Part shown: one piece after another, positions 33,472 through 39,756 of the stretch
How the letters are laid out: every line of letters starts with the position of its first letter
Position numbering within the stretch: the stretch's first letter is position 1
Source of the DNA: Streptomyces sp. CHD11
Lineage (GTDB): Bacteria > Actinomycetota > Actinomycetes > Streptomycetales > Streptomycetaceae
Reading direction: 5' to 3'
Assembly: GCF_018638295.1 (NCBI RefSeq)
Contig: NZ_JABTTS010000011.1
Location: 1 to 64,000, forward strand
DNA length: 64,000 nt
Translations under genes and position numbers: made by a program
The notes under the pieces: generated by a model
Told to the model about the DNA's origin: nothing
Seen by the model: the letters and a program-made list of their open reading frames with translations, nothing else
Databases searched by the model: none

Positions 33472-34137
33472 ATGATCTCTGTGCTCGTAGTGGACGCCCA
33501 GCCGCTGCAGCGCTTCGGGTTTCGCATGCTGCTGGAGAGCACCCCCGACATCAAAATGGTCGGCGAGGCCGAGAACGGCGCCGAGGCCGTTCGGTGGACC
33601 ACCGAACTGCATCCCGACGTGGTGCTGATGGACATCCGCATGCCGGGCGTCGACGGGATCGAGGCCACCCGGCGCATCGTCGCCGCCGGTGGGCGCTCGC
33701 GGATCCTGCTGCTGACGACGTTCGACGTGGACCGGTACGCGCTCGCCGCGCTGCGGGCCGGGGCGAGCGGTTTCCTGCTGAAGGACATCCGCCCGGAGGA
33801 GCTGCTCGCCGGCATCCGGGCCGTCGCCGCCGGGGAGGCGGTGATCGCGCCGGCGCTGACCCGGCGACTGCTCGACGCGTTCACCGACCGGCTCGGCGAA
33901 GACCTCTGCGGGACCGTGCGGAAGGACCCCCGGCTGGACTCCCTGACCGGCCGCGAGCGCGAGATCCTCGTCGCCATCGGCCACGGCCTCACCAACGGCG
34001 AGATAGCGCAACGGTTCACGCTGGCGGAGTCGACGGTGAAGACTCACGTCGGGCGGGTCCTCGCCAAGATCGGCGCACGGGACCGGATCCAGGCCGTCAT
34101 CCTCGCCTACGACCTGAGACTCACCCGGCCGATCTAG
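33472..34137 (+). CDS. LuxR/NarL family response regulator, orphan
   Basis: A 221-residue regulator: receiver domain (residues 1-120) with phospho-acceptor Asp54 (LMDIRMPG), Thr83 and Lys104, then a LuxR helix-turn-helix (LTGREREILVAIGHGLTNGEIAQRFTLAESTVKTHVGRVL). The acidic pair at the receiver start, normally Asp-Asp, reads Asp8-Ala9, which would weaken Mg2+ binding and phosphorylation. Its kinase survives only as a fragment upstream. It may act without phosphorylation or be on the way to decay. Confidence 0.92.
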   Translation: MISVLVVDAQPLQRFGFRMLLESTPDIKMVGEAENGAEAVRWTTELHPDVVLMDIRMPGVDGIEATRRIVAAGGRSRILLLTTFDVDRYALAALRAGASGFLLKDIRPEELLAGIRAVAAGEAVIAPALTRRLLDAFTDRLGEDLCGTVRKDPRLDSLTGREREILVAIGHGLTNGEIAQRFTLAESTVKTHVGRVLAKIGARDRIQAVILAYDLRLTRPI

Positions 34138-34209
34138 CGCTTCGTCTCGCGCGTCCGTCGGGGCGCGGCCGTGCCCGGCCGACTGCCATGACGCCGCACG
34201 GGTGTGAGT

Positions 34210-34938
34210 TCAGAGCTGTCGAGCAGGTTTCGGCGTGCAGCCACCGGAAGATGGCCGGAAGGCTCGCTGCGGTGAAGGCACCGACATCGGTGCTCGGTGG
34301 CGCGCAGCACTGTCTGACGGGTGTGCGGCCGGTGAAGGCGCCGGCGAGGCTTCTCCCGAACGGTGGCGTCGCGCTGATCGACCAGTGCGGCCACTGTCCC
34401 TGGGCCGGACGGCCCGCCGGGTTCCGGCGGGCCGTCCGACACCTTTCTGGGCGGTCACGACCGAGTCGCCGCTGATCTTCACCGGGATCGGGGTCGGACC
34501 GGTGGTCGCCGGCCCCTTCTTCATGTCGCCGGTCCCGGCGTCGAAGACGCTGCCGTGGCCGGGGCATGTGACGGTGCCGCCCGCCGGTCGGGACACGGTG
34601 ACGCCCGCGTGGGGGCAGAGCGGGTCGAGCCCTTTGACTTCGTTCTCCGATGGCCGGACGATCAGGACTTTGCCTGACGGTCCGTCCACGATCGCCCCGC
34701 TCCCGACCGGGACGTCGGCCGGCTTGGCCAACGGCGTGCCACCGGAGCCGGAGGATCCTCCGGCGGGCGGATCGGCGGCGGGTGTCCCGGACGAGCAGGC
34801 GGCCAGGGAGACCGGTGCGACCAGACCGGCCGGCAGGCCGCAGACAACCGTGCGGCGTGTCGGAACTGGCAGGACGATGCCTCCTGAGCGCAAACAGTGG
34901 TGTTCTCCCGGCTTGTCGACCTCAGTGAGCTCACACAT
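34210..34938 (-). CDS. Rieske [2Fe-2S] lipoprotein, degraded ends
   Basis: A Rieske protein. Using the natural start PVPTRRTVVCGLP, a twin-arginine signal and lipobox (LAAC) precede the cluster ligands C86, H88, C103 and H106 (DPLCPHAGV, TVTCPGHGSVF). The two extra Cys that form a disulfide in cytochrome bc-type Rieske proteins are both replaced (by Val and Gly). The natural start codon is CTG at 34872, 7 nt after AGGAGG; the coordinates use the in-frame ATG at 34938. At residue 142 a CAG stands where TAG would end the protein, and the frame runs on for 80 codons. Confidence 0.75.
   Translation of the reverse strand: MCELTEVDKPGEHHCLRSGGIVLPVPTRRTVVCGLPAGLVAPVSLAACSSGTPAADPPAGGSSGSGGTPLAKPADVPVGSGAIVDGPSGKVLIVRPSENEVKGLDPLCPHAGVTVSRPAGGTVTCPGHGSVFDAGTGDMKKGPATTGPTPIPVKISGDSVVTAQKGVGRPAGTRRAVRPRDSGRTGRSARRHRSGEASPAPSPAAHPSDSAARHRAPMSVPSPQRAFRPSSGGCTPKPARQL
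34340..34475 (+). pseudogene. Alpha/beta-hydrolase C-terminal fragment
   Basis: The plus strand encodes ARLLPNGGVALIDQCGHCPW followed by AGRPAGFRRAVRHL and a stop at 34473. This matches the C-terminus of alpha/beta-hydrolases, where the catalytic His lies in D/E-x-C-G-H-x-P-W-x-E-R-P. The remaining 200 or so residues of such an enzyme are not found upstream. Confidence 0.5.
34406..34438. terminator. Perfect 15-bp hairpin after the Rieske gene
   Basis: Arms 34406-34420 and 34424-34438 are exact inverted repeats around GTT. It lies 9 bp past the CAG codon that seems to replace the Rieske stop, which supports that codon as the former gene end. It can serve either strand. Confidence 0.7.
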
Positions 34939-34951
34939 CTCCGACGCTTCG

Positions 34952-36175
34952 TCAGGACGTGCGGGGGGAGACCGTCATGATGCCGATGCACATCTCGTCG
35001 CCGGTGCCGTCGCCCCAGACAACGTAGCGCGGCGGCAGCTTCTTCAGCTGCGGCAGCTGTTTGCGCAGCCCCGCGTCGTGCGTACACGTCACCCGCAGCG
35101 TGTCCCCCGGACCGACCTCCACCGGCGACGGCAGCTTCACCATCCGCTGGTTGTCGAAGTCGAACTGCGGCACGTCCAGCAGGACCTTGGCCTTCGGTGT
35201 GCCCGGGTTGAGTTCGACCTTCATGGACCGCCCGAGCATGTGCATGTGACCGAAACCGGCGAACACCGTCACCGGCGCCTCCACCTCGTGGTCGCAGGAC
35301 TGGGTGTCACCGGGCTTCGGCGCGCCGCCCTCGTTGCACTCCTCCGCCTGACGGTCCGCGAATTCGCCGACATCCGGCCCGAACCGCTTCGTCACGTCCG
35401 CGATCGACGCCTCCCGGTCACAGAGCGGACCCGACTCGTCGGCGGCGCAGGGCAGGTCGGTGGGCGCGTCGAGCGACCAGGTCTCGAGTTCCCGGGTCTG
35501 CGGCGTGCCGTCCGTCAGCCGCAGCCGCACCGCCGAGCGGTCCGACCCGCTTGGCTTGCCGTCGGTCGCGAGCAGGTTGTAGTGCATCTGGAGGACGAGC
35601 AGGCTGCCCGGCTCCAGCTTGTAGCCGGCGTCCTGGTCGAGCAGCGTCTCCGTGGCGCCCGGCGCCCAGGTTTCCACCCACGCCGCGCCCGGGGCGGCGC
35701 CCTCGTCGTCGCCCTCCACGTCGGCGCCGTCCACGCCGGTCCCGCCGAAACACTGCCAGCCGAGGCCGGGAGTCTTCGCGTCCTGCTCGCGCACCGCGGC
35801 AGCGCCGCCCGGCGGCACCGCGTACACGATGCCGTGGTGCGCGATGGCGACATTCTCCGGCATGACCTGGGTCCCGGTCAGGAACGCCTCCTTGGTCAGG
35901 CCCGGATCGAGCACCTGGCACCGGTACTCGTCCACGGCGCCGTCCGGCGGCGCGGGCGTGTAGGCCTTGGCCATCTTCAGATCGACGAACCGCTCGCCGG
36001 CGCGCAGTGGCTGCGGTGGAGCCGATGACCCGCCCGCGTGCGCGCCGTGCGAGCTGGGCGCGGCGGGCGCCGCACTGTTGTCGGAGTCCGACCCGCAGGC
36101 GCCGACAGCGAACGCCGTTGCCAGCGCCATCATGGCCGCCCCTGACCTCCGCAGTGGAATTCCAGGTTTCGTCAT
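34952..36175 (-). CDS. Copper type II monooxygenase-like lipoprotein
   Basis: A 407-residue lipoprotein (lipobox VGAC, Cys27) with the two-domain fold of peptidylglycine/dopamine monooxygenases. All six copper ligand positions can be matched: H113, H114 and H198 for CuH (AHHGIVY, QMHYN) and H310, H312 and M395 for CuM (GHMHMLG, GDEMCIG). It also has several Cys pairs. It would hydroxylate an unknown substrate outside the membrane. It starts at ATG 36175 and is followed 13-79 bp later by the Rieske gene, a possible electron-transfer partner. Confidence 0.85.
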   Translation of the reverse strand: MTKPGIPLRRSGAAMMALATAFAVGACGSDSDNSAAPAAPSSHGAHAGGSSAPPQPLRAGERFVDLKMAKAYTPAPPDGAVDEYRCQVLDPGLTKEAFLTGTQVMPENVAIAHHGIVYAVPPGGAAAVREQDAKTPGLGWQCFGGTGVDGADVEGDDEGAAPGAAWVETWAPGATETLLDQDAGYKLEPGSLLVLQMHYNLLATDGKPSGSDRSAVRLRLTDGTPQTRELETWSLDAPTDLPCAADESGPLCDREASIADVTKRFGPDVGEFADRQAEECNEGGAPKPGDTQSCDHEVEAPVTVFAGFGHMHMLGRSMKVELNPGTPKAKVLLDVPQFDFDNQRMVKLPSPVEVGPGDTLRVTCTHDAGLRKQLPQLKKLPPRYVVWGDGTGDEMCIGIMTVSPRTS

Positions 36176-36482
36176 GGCCTGAACGCTAGGCTCGTTTCCC
36201 TCCTGTTTCGTCGTACCGCGGTCGTCATCTTCGGGAGGGAGGTGGTACCACGGTACTTCTCTCCGGAGCGCCGTTCGACAGCGCACGGGAATCACGGCCC
36301 GTCGCGACTGGGCCCCAAGTCGCGCCCACGGACGTCAGATCATCCACGGGACAGCCCTGACGAGACCAGGAGCTGCTACCGCCAGGGCAAGGAGATCGAC
36401 GGCGACCCCCTGCACGACCCGGCCGGCACACCCGCGTGCGGCGGCCGGGCCGGAAGGCGGGCCGCGGCCGACTCGGCGTCGG
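36176..36482. other. Upstream region of the copper monooxygenase gene
   Basis: The leader contains two perfect palindromes, ACCGCGGT (36215-36222) and GTGGTACCAC (36242-36251), about 40-76 bp before the monooxygenase start. They are candidate operator sites. No gene is visible in this 307-bp stretch. Confidence 0.45.
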
Positions 36483-37025
36483 TCAGCGCACCCCTCTGCG
36501 GCGGAGATACCAACCAGCGGGTGACGTACGGGACATGAGGTCGTCCCGCTGAGCGACTGAACGGTGTCCACGCGGGAACTCGCCGATCAGCCTCTGGTGT
36601 CGAAGGGGGAAGTCGGGGTGGGATGAGCCCCTGGGGCGCTCCGTCCGGAACCGGGGCGTCCCAGGTCCGTGCCGTCCCGTGAGGCCAGGGCGAGAGGGCA
36701 CGGACGGAGAGGGCACGGACACTCCGGCCGCTGCCGTGCGCCTGGGATCATGCCTCCCCGGGCACTCGGTGGACGGAGCCCGGACCCGTACCAGCGCGGC
36801 CGCCAGCCACGCGGCGAGCGCCGTGCCGAACCCGCTCACCGAGGCGATCAGGTACTTCGCCGCCTCGCCGCCCAGGGAACCGGGCAGCACCTGGAACAGG
36901 AACTGGAACACTCCGTACCCGGCGGCCAGACATCCGAGCCCGCCCAGCCAGCCCACGAACCGTCCGGGGCGGGACGCCCCGCCGTCCGGTCCGGAGGGCG
37001 ACGGATCGGTGCGCACGGGCGTCAA
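36483..37025 (-). CDS. Small membrane protein, unknown
   Basis: A 180-codon frame whose first 80 residues look like a real two-helix membrane protein: GRFVGWLGGLGCLAAGYGVF, then SVSGFGTALAAWLAAALVRV. The TTG at 37025 has GAGGAG 7 nt upstream; a GTG at 37016 is possible. The remaining 100 residues are Arg/Pro/Ser-rich with no recognisable fold and may be a run-on after loss of a stop. I do not recognise a family. Confidence 0.5.
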   Translation of the reverse strand: MTPVRTDPSPSGPDGGASRPGRFVGWLGGLGCLAAGYGVFQFLFQVLPGSLGGEAAKYLIASVSGFGTALAAWLAAALVRVRAPSTECPGRHDPRRTAAAGVSVPSPSVPSRPGLTGRHGPGTPRFRTERPRGSSHPDFPLRHQRLIGEFPRGHRSVAQRDDLMSRTSPAGWYLRRRGVR

Positions 37026-37456
37026 CGGATGACTCCTCAGGGGCGGTTGGGGCAAGGCGCGATCCCTCCCCCTGGGCTGCGACAGACGACTGCGGCACGA
37101 TTCCATCCTAGGGAATCCCGGAACGGCTCCAGCTCACCGTCCGTACCGCTGTTTCCGCCGTCTCACACCCGTCACGGGCAGGGGCCGGGCGGACGTGGGC
37201 GGCCGCGTCCCAGCCGGGTGCGTCGCGCCGTACCCGCGGTCGGCGCCGGCGAACGCGGCCCCGGCCTCCTCACCGGTCCGGCGCGCGGCCCGGAGGACAC
37301 TACGGGGTCCGGCGAGCGGGCCTGGCCCGCACCGGGGTGCGGCGAGCCGTCGTGTCCGGGGCATGTGGGGCTCATTCGGCGGTTGTTCCCCGTTCACGCG
37401 CCGCGTCGATCCTCCATTCGCGGCGTGCTCACGTCGCGGCATCGAGGAGGCATGTC
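37026..37456. other. Intergenic region upstream of the PHP gene
   Basis: These 431 bp separate the small membrane protein gene (minus) from the PHP-domain gene (plus). The sequence GAGGAGGCATGTC at 37444-37456 provides the ribosome site for the latter. I see no gene or clear repeat. Confidence 0.4.
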
Positions 37457-39193
37457 ATGGGTCACGGGCACGCACACGGACCGCACCACCATCACCACGG
37501 TCACGACCACCAGGACGAGGCGACGGCGCCCCTGCCCGCCGCCTTCGACACCTCCGTGCCGGACGAGGCGCTGAACCCCGGACAGAGGTCGCGCCGCACG
37601 CTGCTGCGCCGGGCCGGGCTGCTCGGTGCGGGCCTCGCGGCCGGTACCGTGCTGCCCGCCGGCGCCGGCGCCGGCGGGGCCACTCCCGCACACGCGGCGG
37701 GCGACAGCCGGCGCGGCAAGGGGCCCGGCAAGGGCAGGGGGTTCCTGTGGCTGGCGGGCGACCACCACATCCACACCCAGTACAGCAGCGACGGCAAGTA
37801 CCGCGTCGTCGACCAGGTCCGCCAGGGCGCCCGGCACGGCATGGACTGGCTGGTCATCACCGACCACGGCAGCACCACGCACGCGAAGATCGGCGTGGAG
37901 AAGGTCAACCCGGACATCCGCGAGGCCCGGACCGCCCACGAGGACACCCTCGTCTTCCAGGGCCTGGAGTGGAACATCCCGGCCGCCGAACACGGCACCG
38001 TCTTCGTCCACCCCGGCCGCCACGAGGTCTCGGTCCTCAAGCAGTTCGAAACCGACTACGACGGCAGCGTCCGGGGCGCCGGCGACTCCACCCCCGCCAA
38101 CGAGGCACTCGCCGTCGCCGGCCTCGGCTTCCTCGCCGACCAGGTCAGACGGCGCAAGATCAAGGACGCGCTGATGCTCGCCAACCACCCCGCGCGCAAG
38201 GGCATCGACTCCCCGCACGAGATCCGTGCCTGGCGCGACGCCACCGGCACCGGCGACCGGCAGATCGCCGTCGGTTTCGAGGGCGCCCCCGGCCACCAGG
38301 CCGCCGGCCTTCCGGAGCCCCTCGGCATGGGCCGCGCCCGCGGCATCTACGACGGCAGCCCCGGCGCCAACTCCTTCCCCGGCTACCCGCTGGAGAGCTA
38401 CCGCACCTGGGGCGGCTTCGACTGGATGACCGCCACCGTCGGCGGCCTGTGGGACAGCCTCCTCGCCGAGGGCCGGCCCTGGTGGATCACCGCGAACTCC
38501 GACTCCCACCAGGTGTACGCCGACACCGGCGCCCGGGGCGGAGGCGACTTCGCGGCCAACGGCCGCTATGACGACCCCGTGTACGCCGGAAAGATCGACG
38601 TCACCCAGGGCGACTTCTGGCCCGGACAGTACAGCCGCACCCATGTCGGCGCCGACGGCTTCTCCTACGCCGCCGTCATGGACGGCATCCGGGCCGGCCG
38701 CATCTGGGTCGACCACGGACAGCTCATCAGCGGCCTCGACGTCCGGGTCTCCGGCGGCAGCCGCTGGGCCACCCTCGGCGGCGCGCTGCACGTGCGCAAG
38801 GGCACCACGGTCACCCTGACCGCCGACATCGCACTCGCCGGCGGGAACAACTGGGCCGGGTTCACACCGGAGCTCGCCCGCGTCGACGTCATCCAGGGCG
38901 ATGTCACCGGCCCTGTCGCCGACCGGGACACGTTCACCGCCCCCACGGCGAAGGTCGTCCGTTCGTACGAGATCGGCAAGCCGGCCGGCACCGTCCGCGT
39001 CACCTTCGACCTCGGCCGCGTGGACCACCCGGTGTACGTCCGGCTGCGGGGCACGGACGGCAACCGGTCCGCCGTCGGCGCGATGGGGGCGAAGACCGAC
39101 CCGGCGGGCCCGGCCCTCGACGTCGTCGGGGACGCCGACCCGTGGCGCGACCTGTGGTTCTACACCAACCCGGTGTGGGTCCTGCCGTCGTGA
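37457..39193 (+). CDS. Tat-exported PHP-domain metallohydrolase
   Basis: A 578-residue protein. A His-rich start (GHGHAHGPHHHHHGHDHQD) precedes a twin-arginine signal (SRRTLLRRAGLLGAGLAAG) and an Ala-x-Ala cleavage site near residue 80. The PHP (polymerase and histidinol phosphatase) metal-site motifs follow: GDHHIHTQYSSDG, ITDHGSTTH, ANHPARKG and ANSDSH. A C-terminal beta-sandwich of about 150 residues completes it. It is probably a secreted phosphoesterase; export through Tat would carry it out with metals already bound. The gene is coupled to a small gene by a 4-bp overlap. Confidence 0.9.
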   Translation: MGHGHAHGPHHHHHGHDHQDEATAPLPAAFDTSVPDEALNPGQRSRRTLLRRAGLLGAGLAAGTVLPAGAGAGGATPAHAAGDSRRGKGPGKGRGFLWLAGDHHIHTQYSSDGKYRVVDQVRQGARHGMDWLVITDHGSTTHAKIGVEKVNPDIREARTAHEDTLVFQGLEWNIPAAEHGTVFVHPGRHEVSVLKQFETDYDGSVRGAGDSTPANEALAVAGLGFLADQVRRRKIKDALMLANHPARKGIDSPHEIRAWRDATGTGDRQIAVGFEGAPGHQAAGLPEPLGMGRARGIYDGSPGANSFPGYPLESYRTWGGFDWMTATVGGLWDSLLAEGRPWWITANSDSHQVYADTGARGGGDFAANGRYDDPVYAGKIDVTQGDFWPGQYSRTHVGADGFSYAAVMDGIRAGRIWVDHGQLISGLDVRVSGGSRWATLGGALHVRKGTTVTLTADIALAGGNNWAGFTPELARVDVIQGDVTGPVADRDTFTAPTAKVVRSYEIGKPAGTVRVTFDLGRVDHPVYVRLRGTDGNRSAVGAMGAKTDPAGPALDVVGDADPWRDLWFYTNPVWVLPS

Positions 39194-39729
39194 CGCCGTA
39201 CGCCCTCACCGTGGACGCGGGCATCAGGGACCTGCTCGACGCGGACCACCTGCTGCACCGGATGGCAGACGAACTCGCCCTGCCCGAGGACGTGTTCGGC
39301 TGCACCCACCTGGTGCGCGGCGACCGGCCGCGCGTCGTGGCGTCCCTGCACCTGCCCTCGCGGCCGCTCCCGGACACCCTCCGGCAGCGGCTCGCGGGAT
39401 ACGGTTCCGTCTCCCCGGAACCGGAACCGGAACCGCGACCCGGACCGGGACTGCCCGACGCGGTCGGGCGCGCGGTGCTCTATCCGGGCGCCCGCGCCCT
39501 CACCGGCACGATGACGGTCGCGGAGCTGATCGCCGCGTCCGCGATCGTCCGCGTGACGGTGCTGGGCACGTCCGCGCCACCGGACCCTCGGACCCGCGTG
39601 GTGACCCGTGACCATGTGCGACCGCAGTGGCAGCGGGGCGAACTCGTCCTCGCCGCCACACCGGCCCTGGGCGGCACCCTCGTGCCGTTCGAGGCCCCGG
39701 ACCCCACACCCTGCTGCGCGGACCACTGA
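39190..39729 (+). CDS. Hypothetical protein coupled to the PHP gene
   Basis: A 179-residue protein of unknown function starting at GTG 39190, which overlaps the PHP-gene stop by 4 bp (GTGA). There is no signal peptide. It has a helical N-terminus (VDAGIRDLLDADHLLHRMADEL), a Pro/Glu-rich linker (PEPEPEPRPGPG) and a beta-rich end. Coupled translation suggests a shared role with the exported PHP enzyme, although this product seems to stay inside the cell. Confidence 0.75.
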   Translation: MTPYALTVDAGIRDLLDADHLLHRMADELALPEDVFGCTHLVRGDRPRVVASLHLPSRPLPDTLRQRLAGYGSVSPEPEPEPRPGPGLPDAVGRAVLYPGARALTGTMTVAELIAASAIVRVTVLGTSAPPDPRTRVVTRDHVRPQWQRGELVLAATPALGGTLVPFEAPDPTPCCADH

Positions 39730-39756
39730 GCCGGGTGCCGGCCGCGCGTCATCGCC

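Noticed and set aside
32111..33475. A 454-codon frame overlapping the glutamine amidotransferase
   Set aside because: The alternative frame has no motif, while the amidotransferase frame begins with the catalytic MCRWLAY.
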